DNA of 43,480 nucleotides from the NCBI GenBank assembly GCA_910586675.1, contig CAJUJO010000011.1:1-43480 (forward strand), in the 5' to 3' direction. How positions within the stretch are numbered: position 1 is the stretch's first letter; the number at the start of each line of letters is the position of its first letter. This stretch comes from an uncultured Christensenellaceae bacterium (GTDB lineage: Bacteria; Bacillota; Clostridia; Christensenellales; Borkfalkiaceae). Below the pieces are notes generated by a model that was not told where the DNA came from, ran no database searches, and worked only from the letters and a program-made list of their open reading frames with translations. Position numbers and translations under genes: made by a program. Below are positions 1 through 6,139 of this stretch, one piece after another.

Positions 1-173
1 AGCTTGCACGCGCCCTGCTGGGGAGCGCACCAACCCACGCCGTGCGTGAAGCCGCTGATGTCCGTGATCTGTTTTGCGCAGACCCATTTTCCCTCTTCGG
101 GAATGGGCGCGGGGTCGTGCTTGGGACCCTTGGCAACGCAACACATCTCTTCTACTTCGCGTGAATATTGCAT
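1..173 (-). CDS. Fe-S cluster scaffold-like protein, N-terminal part (cut by window edge)
   Basis: Only the first 57 codons are inside the window; the gene continues past base 1. The ATG at 173 follows a strong GGAGG at 181-185. The peptide begins MQYSREVEEMCCVAKGPK and later has a WCAPQQGACKL motif. I recall this from a clostridial family annotated as iron-sulfur cluster assembly scaffold, often next to a GGGtGRT protein. Cys residues sit in CC and in the C-APQQGA-C pair. The family call is from memory of that N-terminus. The role in Fe-S assembly is known only by annotation, and the rest of the protein cannot be checked here. Confidence 0.6.
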   Translation of the reverse strand, partial: MQYSREVEEMCCVAKGPKHDPAPIPEEGKWVCAKQITDISGFTHGVGWCAPQQGACK

Positions 174-205
174 TTTATATCCTCCATAATTATTTTCCGC
201 ACTGT

Positions 206-234
206 ATTGTATCATATTTACGCAAAAAAAACAA
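206..234 (-). promoter_or_regulatory. Promoter of the Fe-S scaffold-like gene
   Basis: On the minus strand, TTGTTT (229-234), a 17-nt spacer and TACAAT (206-211), the latter preceded by TGA as an extended -10. It leaves a leader of about 30 nt with a good Shine-Dalgarno before the ATG at 173. It lies back to back with the plus-strand promoter at 264. Confidence 0.6.
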
Positions 235-263
235 GGGCTTGTCCTTAAATTTTTACAAAAACA

Positions 264-292
264 TTGACATTTCCGCATATCGCTTTTATGAA
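264..292 (+). promoter_or_regulatory. Promoter of the small ORF at 300
   Basis: TTGACA (264-269), a 17-nt spacer and TATGAA (287-292). The -10 ends 7 nt before the ATG at 300, so transcription should start at or one base from the start codon. The TTG of the -35 box is in frame with the ORF but cannot be its start. Confidence 0.6.
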
Positions 293-299
293 TGAAAGC

Positions 300-497
300 A
301 TGAATAATCGGCAGAAAACTTATTATGCGGACGGCTTCATGACGCCGCAACAACAGAATTTCAAATTGCGCTCCGATATCATACAGGATCACGACGAAGA
401 GGCTTCTTATCATGCTTACAAACGCGGTCAATCCTGTTGCGATAACCCGCCGAAAAAGAGCTTGTTGACCCGTCTTTTTCCCGTCGTAAAAAAATAA
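300..497 (+). CDS. Small hypothetical protein (65 aa), likely leaderless
   Basis: I do not recognise this protein. Starting at the ATG at 300 it reads MNNRQKTYYADGFMTPQQQN and ends in a basic tail, FPVVKK. It is polar, with a CC pair and no membrane segment. The case for a real gene is its placement: a consensus promoter ends 7 nt before the ATG and a perfect 16-bp-stem terminator starts 8 nt after the stop. There is no Shine-Dalgarno before 300. Alternatives are a start at the ATG at 339, or a small non-coding RNA that happens to be open in one frame. Confidence 0.45.
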   Translation: MNNRQKTYYADGFMTPQQQNFKLRSDIIQDHDEEASYHAYKRGQSCCDNPPKKSLLTRLFPVVKK

Positions 498-504
498 ATG
501 AAAC

Positions 505-550
505 AACTCCCGCCCGCGCCAATATTGGCGCGGGCGGGAGTTTATTTATA
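505..550 (+). terminator. Strong rho-independent terminator
   Basis: A perfect 16-bp GC-rich stem (505-520 with 527-542), loop AATATT, then TTTATTTATA on the plus strand. The flanking A/T bases would also let it work on the minus strand. Confidence 0.85.
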
Positions 551-567
551 AACTATCAACATACCTT

Positions 568-663
568 TTAAGATAAGTTCTCTACGGCAATTCCTCCGTC
601 TTGCAACGCTTTGGTAAATTCCGCCGCGCCCGCTTGCAGCTTGAAGTATACCGCATTTCTCAT
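568..663 (-). pseudogene. Possible gene remnant or micro-ORF (31 codons)
   Basis: The minus strand reads MRNAVYFKLQAGAAEFTKAL and stops at 568. The residue mix is typical of a real protein and the segment is more GC-rich than its surroundings, but there is no Shine-Dalgarno and no recognisable family. Positions 551-712 otherwise hold only AT-rich spacer. It may be the tail of a lost gene. Confidence 0.2.
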
Positions 664-712
664 CGCGTTCAATACTTGTTATATTTAATATACTTGAACT
701 TTTTATGAAAAA

Positions 713-1471
713 TCATTCTTCGTCAAACGGATAAACAGAACTTATCTTTTCAAATACTCTATTTAAGCCTATCATCTCCTCCCGCTCCTCGATTTTTATA
801 TCAGATAAGCGATATACGCCAAGAAAAACATATTGATTATCACTTGTTTTTGCAAATACGACGCGACAACCTTTTTCTCTATCGTCCGGAAGGTGCTTTT
901 CCCAAATTTCATAAATATATTGTAAATCATGACTAATGATATTTTCCCACGATGTCGCTTTGGTTCCGCTCCAATTGTTATTGCAAAGAAACCAAACATG
1001 ATAATTTTCCGGCGTCGCATTCCAAGCAAACAAGGGACAACCTTGTTTGCCGAATTTATACTGCGAATCTTTATGCCAATTAAATCTTTCACAACATTCC
1101 AAATAAATGTCCCGCGAATTGGTTCCATAACTCATATTGAGGTTGCAAACCAATTGACTCCCTATTTTTACGTTATTCTTCGGGCAGACAGTTCTCAGCG
1201 TCGTAAAATCTTCCTTTCTCTCCTTTTCTTTTTCTTCCCGCTCTTGTTGAAGTTTTACTATCTCTTCCTCTTCCTTTTGTTTTTCAAGAAGCACCTTAAT
1301 TGTTTTCTGTACTTCGCCGTCGACAACAGTTAAAAAATGTTCAAAGGACTTTGGATAAGAGAAAGTTTTTTCTCCGACAGAAAATCGAACTGTAATCTTA
1401 TTCTCTTCGATGCGCAAAATATCTCCTTCACCGAAATTCTTATGTTTTACCTTTTCTCCAATCATATTCAT
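713..1471 (-). CDS. Hypothetical protein with N-terminal KOW/Tudor-like domain, AT-rich
   Basis: 252 residues, not recognised as a named family. Residues 1-50 (GEKVKHKNFGEGDILRIEEN, then ITVRF and FSYPKSFEHFL) resemble the small beta-barrel that binds nucleic acid or RNA polymerase in UvrD/PcrA C-termini and CarD-like proteins. Residues 60-88 are a strongly charged coiled coil (E/K/Q-rich). The C-terminal part is rich in Cys and Trp and ends with a VVFAKTSDNQYVFLGVYRLS strand pattern. The start has only a weak GAGA-type Shine-Dalgarno; a second ATG lies two codons later. It begins 15 nt after the yhbY stop. Its codons are much more AT-rich than the neighbours, suggesting acquisition by transfer. 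Function unknown. Confidence 0.7.
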   Translation of the reverse strand: MNMIGEKVKHKNFGEGDILRIEENKITVRFSVGEKTFSYPKSFEHFLTVVDGEVQKTIKVLLEKQKEEEEIVKLQQEREEKEKERKEDFTTLRTVCPKNNVKIGSQLVCNLNMSYGTNSRDIYLECCERFNWHKDSQYKFGKQGCPLFAWNATPENYHVWFLCNNNWSGTKATSWENIISHDLQYIYEIWEKHLPDDREKGCRVVFAKTSDNQYVFLGVYRLSDIKIEEREEMIGLNRVFEKISSVYPFDEE

Positions 1472-1486
1472 AATTCATTCTCTTTT

Positions 1487-1774
1487 TCAAAACTCGATAT
1501 GCTGGAAATCCTTGCGGGAAGAACGGCGGTAGAATATCGCCTTTCTGCCGATGACGGCGACCACCTCCGCGCGGAGCAGGTCGGCGACGTTGGCGGCGAG
1601 ATTGTCCGCATCGTCCGCGGCGGGAAGAATATTCACTTTGATTAGCTCCCTCGCTTCCAGCGCGTCCGAAAGCCCCGCGACGAGATTTTCGCTTATTCCC
1701 TCTTTGCCTATCTGCGCGATCGGCTTTTCCTTTGCCGCAAGCGCTTTTAAGTTGCTTCTCTGTTTGCTTGTCAT
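1487..1774 (-). CDS. yhbY: YhbY-family RNA-binding protein (CRM domain)
   Basis: 95 residues, the usual size for single-domain YhbY. The N-terminal MTSKQRSNLKALAAKEKPI and IGKEGISENLVAGLSDALEA with ELIKVNIL match the CRS1/YhbY fold, whose GxxG-type loop (here IGKEG) binds RNA; bacterial YhbY associates with pre-50S ribosomal particles. The ATG is preceded by GGAAG. It lies 18 nt after the hypothetical gene at 1793 and near obgE, another 50S assembly factor, so a ribosome-biogenesis operon is the natural reading. The last ten residues (RRSSRKDFQH and on) are basic. Confidence 0.9.
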   Translation of the reverse strand: MTSKQRSNLKALAAKEKPIAQIGKEGISENLVAGLSDALEARELIKVNILPAADDADNLAANVADLLRAEVVAVIGRKAIFYRRSSRKDFQHIEF

Positions 1775-1792
1775 AATTACTTCCTTCCGTAT

Positions 1793-3268
1793 TTATACGT
1801 TTTCAATCAGCGTAAATTCATATCCGCACGAATAGACGGCGACGCCCTCGCGTTTGACCGTTACGAGCTTCGCGCCCAAGCAGCTCAAAACGGGTGCAAT
1901 GACGCGCATATTGCGGTAAAACGCCTGTTCACTCGCCACAAAACAGTCTATTATAAACGCTTCTTCGCCGCAGAAGCTCACTCCCAGCCCGCCGCCGACG
2001 ACCCTGCCGTCCTCGGGATCGCGCAAGGGTTCGGGTACGAGATCGCCGTTGGCGAGATACCAACTCACCGCCGTGCCGTCGTCCATGGAGTGCGGAACAT
2101 AAAGATAAAAGAACTGCACTGCGTCCATCCACCAAGCCGTTTCGATTTCTCCGCGCGTAAGAAAGGTCATTTCGGGACAGTTTGTAACGCCCTCCGTAAT
2201 CTTATCGCGGAAGGGCAGACAATCCCCGCTCTCTTCCGTACGGACGTCGCCGAAGCATAAGGATGCGGGATACCCCTTGTCCTCCCGCCCGTTTTCCGCG
2301 CTTTTCTCTTCCAAAACGGGCAAAAGGGAGCAAACGGGCATCATGCCCTTCTCGTCGGAAGATACAGAGCATTCCGTAACAAGCCCCTGCGCGTAATTTT
2401 CCCCCAAGCTTTCGGCAAGATAATCGAAAAAATCCTGAAAGAGCGCTTCCGTTTTTTTATCGCTCAACTGCTTTTTGCAATAAAATTCCACACCGATGCC
2501 GATCCCGTTTTCCGTTTCGGCGATGCGCGCCTTGATTTTGCTAAAATCGTGCTTTCCGCCGTAACGGAACACGCCCTTTTTGCGGTAAGGCAGCACTTCC
2601 CAGCCCGCCCGCTTTATCTCGCTCACTTCCCGCGAAGCCGCTTCCGCGAGGTAACAGAGTATTTTGCGGAATATGTGCGTATGGTTATAATCGGGTGCAA
2701 ACAGCAGGCAATACCTTCCCTCGTCCACACCTCCGTACAGTTTGACGGGCAAAAAGAATTTACTCAGCTCTTTATTGATAATATCGTTAATCTTCTTCTG
2801 ATTGCCCTTGTCAATACAGCTTCCGAGCGCGTCGAGCTGCAACGAAATGCGGTACCAGAACACGTTTACGCACGTCGCAAAGTCCCACGTTTCGTCCTCG
2901 CCACGCCGCTCGTAGCACGCGCCGTCGAGCGAGATTTCCCGATGGTGCCCGTTGAGCTCGGGCTTGCCGTCCTCGATATACCGCTCGCAGCCGGGGCAGA
3001 CCCTGTCCACCTGTCTGCGGAGCACAGCATCGTACTCCTCGTGCGAGCGAAGCGTGCCCGTAATTTCAAACAGGCGCTCGGGGTTTTCGATTTGCACCGT
3101 CTCTTCCGACATACTCTCGTAAATAAAGTCGGGCGCCATGCAAAGTTCTTCTTTCAGGCGCGTCGCCGTAACGGAGCTCCGCTTTTTCAGCTCCTCCAAA
3201 GAAGGACAGTCCTCGGGGAAGAGATAATATTTATAATCGTAAAAAAAGGCTTTTATTTGCTTTTCCAT
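1793..3268 (-). CDS. Conserved-looking hypothetical protein (491 aa) between obgE and yhbY
   Basis: I do not recognise the family. I chose the ATG at 3268 (MEKQIKAFFYDYKYYLF) because GAGGGG lies upstream at normal spacing; longer in-frame starts overlap obgE and have no ribosome site. It appears soluble: no signal peptide and no clear membrane span. A possible metal site is visible near residues 95-125: CPGC, then HH and a further Cys. The middle third has alternating charged helices; the C-terminal third is beta-rich with several Cys. It lies 31 nt after obgE and 18 nt before yhbY, so it is probably co-transcribed with them. A ribosome-linked role is guilt by association only. Confidence 0.75.
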   Translation of the reverse strand: MEKQIKAFFYDYKYYLFPEDCPSLEELKKRSSVTATRLKEELCMAPDFIYESMSEETVQIENPERLFEITGTLRSHEEYDAVLRRQVDRVCPGCERYIEDGKPELNGHHREISLDGACYERRGEDETWDFATCVNVFWYRISLQLDALGSCIDKGNQKKINDIINKELSKFFLPVKLYGGVDEGRYCLLFAPDYNHTHIFRKILCYLAEAASREVSEIKRAGWEVLPYRKKGVFRYGGKHDFSKIKARIAETENGIGIGVEFYCKKQLSDKKTEALFQDFFDYLAESLGENYAQGLVTECSVSSDEKGMMPVCSLLPVLEEKSAENGREDKGYPASLCFGDVRTEESGDCLPFRDKITEGVTNCPEMTFLTRGEIETAWWMDAVQFFYLYVPHSMDDGTAVSWYLANGDLVPEPLRDPEDGRVVGGGLGVSFCGEEAFIIDCFVASEQAFYRNMRVIAPVLSCLGAKLVTVKREGVAVYSCGYEFTLIENV

Positions 3269-3299
3269 ATAAATTTTTCCCCTCGTAGTTTTACGCACG

Positions 3300-4580
3300 T
3301 TATACGATAAAGTCAAATTCCACGTCGCCCACGACGACGATATCGCCCTGAACGCAACCCATTTTCTGCAATTGCTTGATTACCCCGCGGCTGCGCAGCA
3401 CGCGCTGAAAATACGCCATGGAATCGGGATTGTTGAGCACGACGTTGCGGCAGAGCATGTCGACAAGCCCGCCTTCGACGACGAACGCGCCGTTCTCGTC
3501 CTTGAAAATTTCAAACTGCGTATTATCGGCGGCGGCAAACTCGAAATCTTCGTCCGCGGGAATGCGTTCGGCGCGGGGCAGCGTATCGAGCAGCTCGGAA
3601 ATCGCCGTAACGAGCTCCGCCGTGCCTTCCCCTTTGATTGCAGCGATAGGGAACAGTTTGTATTTTTTACCGTATTTCCTTTTGAACCGCGCGAGATTTT
3701 CCTCCGCGCCGAAGCAATCGCACTTGTTAAGCGCAACGATCTGCGGGAGCGCCGCAAGCGTTTCAGAGTACGATTCGAGTTCGGCGTTGATCTTCACGAA
3801 ATCTTCGAGCGGATCCCGCCCTTCCATGCCGGAAATATCCACCACGTGGCAGATCATGCGCGTGCGTTCGATATGGCGCAAAAAATCGTGCCCTAACCCC
3901 GCGCCCTCGGAAGCGCCCTCGATGAGCCCCGGAATGTCCGCCGCCACGAAGGATTTTTCAAAGCACCGCACTACGCCGAGGTTGGGCGAAAGCGTCGTGA
4001 AATGATAGTCCGCGATCTTGGGCTTTGCCGCGGAAATTTTGGAAAGCAGCGTGCTCTTGCCCACGTTGGGAAAACCGACGAGCCCTACGTCGGCAATGAC
4101 CTTCATTTCGAGAATAAGCGTATGCGGAAGCGTTTTCACGCCTTTCTGCGCAAAATTGGGCGCATGGCGGCGCGCCGTCGTAAAGCGCACGTTGCCCTTT
4201 CCGCCCCGCCCGCCCTGGAGAATGCGCACCTTCTCGCCGTCCTCGTAGACGTCGCAAATGATCTTGCCGCTCTCCGCGTCCCGCACGAGCGTCCCGCAAG
4301 GCACCTTGACGACAATATCTTCCCCTCTTTTGCCGAAGCACTGATTGCTCCCGCCGCGCTCGCCGTTTTCGGCAAAGTATTTGGAAGTAAAGCGGAAGGG
4401 AAGCAAATCGTTCATATCCTTGTCGCCGAGAAAATACACGTCGCCGCCGTCGCCGCCGTCGCCGCCGTCCGGCCCGCAGGCAGGCTTTCCCTTATAAGCT
4501 TTGAAGGAATTCATGCCGTCGCCGCCGTCGCCCGCTTTCACGGTTATTTTTACTCTGTCGGTAAATACCTTATTATCCAT
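3300..4580 (-). CDS. obgE: Obg GTPase (CgtA)
   Basis: 426 residues with all three expected parts. The Obg fold (about 1-158) carries the glycine-rich GGDGGDGGDVYF stretch. The G domain has GFPNVGKST (169-177), DIPG (215-218) and NKCD (285-288). A C-terminal OCT domain is about 345-426. Obg is an essential GTPase linking 50S assembly, (p)ppGpp and, in spore formers, sporulation control. The usual rplU-rpmA neighbours are absent; instead it heads a minus-strand group with a hypothetical gene and yhbY. The ATG at 4580 has no Shine-Dalgarno and lies 6 nt after a TATACT -10 box, so a leaderless mRNA is predicted. Confidence 0.97.
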   Translation of the reverse strand: MDNKVFTDRVKITVKAGDGGDGMNSFKAYKGKPACGPDGGDGGDGGDVYFLGDKDMNDLLPFRFTSKYFAENGERGGSNQCFGKRGEDIVVKVPCGTLVRDAESGKIICDVYEDGEKVRILQGGRGGKGNVRFTTARRHAPNFAQKGVKTLPHTLILEMKVIADVGLVGFPNVGKSTLLSKISAAKPKIADYHFTTLSPNLGVVRCFEKSFVAADIPGLIEGASEGAGLGHDFLRHIERTRMICHVVDISGMEGRDPLEDFVKINAELESYSETLAALPQIVALNKCDCFGAEENLARFKRKYGKKYKLFPIAAIKGEGTAELVTAISELLDTLPRAERIPADEDFEFAAADNTQFEIFKDENGAFVVEGGLVDMLCRNVVLNNPDSMAYFQRVLRSRGVIKQLQKMGCVQGDIVVVGDVEFDFIV

Positions 4581-4586
4581 GGCAAC

Positions 4587-4615
4587 AGTATAACAAATCC
4601 CCGAAAAAAAAACAA
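4587..4615 (-). promoter_or_regulatory. obgE promoter, leaderless geometry
   Basis: Minus strand TTGTTT (4610-4615), a 17-nt spacer containing a T tract, TATACT (4587-4592), then six bases (GTTGCC) and the obgE ATG. No room remains for a Shine-Dalgarno. Confidence 0.65.
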
Positions 4616-4677
4616 GGAGTTTCCGCTGACAATCGCCGCGCGGCGGAAAAATTTAACTGCAAATTGTTAAAAACGCG

Positions 4678-4705
4678 TTGCAAAACGCGCCGTATGTGGT
4701 ACAAT
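4678..4705 (+). promoter_or_regulatory. Promoter of the YugP-like peptidase
   Basis: TTGCAA (4678-4683), a 16-nt spacer and TACAAT (4700-4705), followed by AGGAG at about 4713 and the ATG at 4726. The promoter diverges from that of obgE. Confidence 0.6.
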
Positions 4706-4725
4706 AAAATACAGGAGACACTAAC

Positions 4726-5448
4726 ATGTATTTTTATCTGCTTTCTCTTTTGGTTCTTCTCCCCATACTCGCCTTTTCGGGATGGGCGAGCGCCAAGGTC
4801 AATTCCGCTTTCAGCGCGTTCGATAAGGTGCCCAACCGCGCCTGCATGACGGGATACGACACCGCCGTGCACCTCATGCGCAACCGCGGCGTTACCGATA
4901 TTTCCGTCAACCGCGTGAACGGCAAGCTGACCGACCATTACCACCCCAAGAAAAAACAGGTCAACCTTTCCATGAGCACGTTCGGAAGCTCCTCCGTCGC
5001 CGCCGTCGCGGTCGCCGCGCACGAGGTCGGGCACGTCATGCAAAAAAAGGCGGGCTACGTTCCCTATAAAATCCGGAGTGCGCTCGTGCCGCTCGCCAAT
5101 CTCGGCTCCCGCCTCGCGCTCCCGCTCGTCCTCGTCGGCATCCTGCTCGACTTTTTCTGGCTCTCTTCTCCGCAGCCCTACGGTCAGTGGGCGGTCTATG
5201 CGGGAATCGCGCTGTACGGACTTTCCACGCTGTTCACGTTAGTAACCCTCCCCGTGGAGTACAACGCCAGCCGCCGCGCGAAATCCATGCTGATACGGGA
5301 TGGCATTTTAACGGAAGAGGAGCTCCCCGGCGCGAAGAAGGTGCTTTCCGCCGCCGCGCTCACCTACGTAGCCTCCCTCCTCGTTTCCCTATTCTACTTC
5401 CTGCGCTTTGCGCTCGTCGCGCTTTCCTATCTGCGCAGAAGAGATTGA
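4726..5448 (+). CDS. YugP-family membrane zinc metallopeptidase
   Basis: 240 residues, normal for the neutral zinc metallopeptidase 2 family (YugP). It opens with a membrane helix (residues 2-20) and has the zinc-binding HEVGH motif at 99-103. Three further hydrophobic helices follow (about 120-142, 150-172 and 210-232), and there is a VEYNASRRAK segment typical of the family, where the Glu may be the third ligand. The active site should face the membrane surface; the substrate is not known. It is a single-gene unit with its own promoter, an AGGAG ribosome site and a terminator. Confidence 0.9.
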   Translation: MYFYLLSLLVLLPILAFSGWASAKVNSAFSAFDKVPNRACMTGYDTAVHLMRNRGVTDISVNRVNGKLTDHYHPKKKQVNLSMSTFGSSSVAAVAVAAHEVGHVMQKKAGYVPYKIRSALVPLANLGSRLALPLVLVGILLDFFWLSSPQPYGQWAVYAGIALYGLSTLFTLVTLPVEYNASRRAKSMLIRDGILTEEELPGAKKVLSAAALTYVASLLVSLFYFLRFALVALSYLRRRD

Positions 5449-5471
5449 GTTTTTCCGAATACAACGCACGG

Positions 5472-5500
5472 CGCCCCCGCACTCCGCGGGGGCGTTTTTT
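5472..5500 (+). terminator. Terminator after the YugP-like gene
   Basis: A 9-bp stem CGCCCCCGC / GCGGGGGCG (5472-5480 with 5486-5494) and six T residues (5495-5500). Confidence 0.9.
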
Positions 5501-5537
5501 CGTGCCCGCCGAAGGAAAATTTTTCCCAAACCCCCTG

Positions 5538-5569
5538 CAATTAATCGATAAAATTTTATTGATTAATTG
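5538..5569. promoter_or_regulatory. 32-bp palindrome over the hyd promoter (candidate operator)
   Basis: Arms CAATTAATC (5538-5546) and GATTAATTG (5561-5569) are perfect, and the inner 14 bp (5547-5560) is also self-complementary except for one G/T position. In total 15 of 16 paired positions match. The right arm covers the -35 hexamer of the hydCBA promoter, a placement suited to a repressor. It does not match the usual clostridial Rex site (TTGTTAA-N4-TTAACAA) or a good FNR box. The regulator is unknown. Confidence 0.6.
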
Positions 5570-5587
5570 TAAAATATATGATATAAT
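5559..5587 (+). promoter_or_regulatory. Promoter of the hydCBA operon
   Basis: TTGATT (5559-5564), a 17-nt spacer and a perfect TATAAT (5582-5587). About 45 nt of leader then precede hydC, with AAGGAGG near 5627. Confidence 0.75.
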
Positions 5588-5638
5588 AAAATGTGGCAGA
5601 TAAAAAAGCGCGCGGCGCAATGGACAAGGAGGCAATAA

Positions 5639-6139
5639 ATGGAAAATTGTACAGGTTTTTGCGGAACGGCGGAACAAGCCGCGAAGCTGAAAGCCGTAAT
5701 CGCGGAGTCGAAGGATACTCCCGGGTGCCTGATGCACATCTTGCAGGAGGCGCAGGAAATTTACGGATTTCTGCCCATCGAAGTGCAAAAGGTAATTGCG
5801 GAGGGATTGGGCATCTCCCTTTCCGAAGTTTACGGCGTCGTAACCTTCTATTCGCAGTTCTCCCTCAAACCGAAGGGCAAATACCGCATCAGCGTATGTC
5901 TCGGCACGGCGTGTTACGTTAAGGGCGCGGATAAAATTCTGGAAGAGATCGAAAAGGAATTGGACATCAAGTGCGGCGAATGCACGCCCGACGGACTTTT
6001 CTCCCTCGACAGCTGCCGCTGCGTGGGTGCGTGCGGACTCGCGCCCGTCATTATGGTAAACGACGAAGTGTTCGGCAAACTCACGACCGACAGAGTAAAA
6101 TGGATCCTCGACGGATATAAGGAGGACGCAAAGAAATGA
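5639..6139 (+). CDS. hydC: Bifurcating [FeFe]-hydrogenase gamma subunit (NuoE-like)
   Basis: 166 residues, a 24-kDa-type thioredoxin-fold [2Fe-2S] protein. Cluster ligands are visible as C87-X4-C92 (CLGTAC) and C128-X3-C132 (within CRCVGAC). YGVVTFYSQF is the conserved NuoE segment. It passes electrons within the HydABC complex, which couples H2 to NAD(H) and ferredoxin by flavin-based electron bifurcation in the cytoplasm. AAGGAGG precedes the ATG. The stop overlaps the hydB start in ATGA. A few extra Cys sit at the N-terminus (C4, C8). First gene of a three-gene operon. Confidence 0.95.
   Translation: MENCTGFCGTAEQAAKLKAVIAESKDTPGCLMHILQEAQEIYGFLPIEVQKVIAEGLGISLSEVYGVVTFYSQFSLKPKGKYRISVCLGTACYVKGADKILEEIEKELDIKCGECTPDGLFSLDSCRCVGACGLAPVIMVNDEVFGKLTTDRVKWILDGYKEDAKK

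Noticed and set aside
264..299. TTG at 264 as start of the small ORF
   Set aside because: It is the -35 hexamer of the promoter, so it would not be transcribed.
4631..4650. CGCCGCGCGGCG palindrome between obgE and the YugP-like gene as terminator
   Set aside because: No gene ends there on either strand; it sits between two divergent promoters and has no clear tail.
5538..5569. Rex or FNR operator at hydCBA
   Set aside because: The palindrome does not match TTGTTAA-N4-TTAACAA or TTGAT-N4-ATCAA closely enough; kept as an unknown operator.
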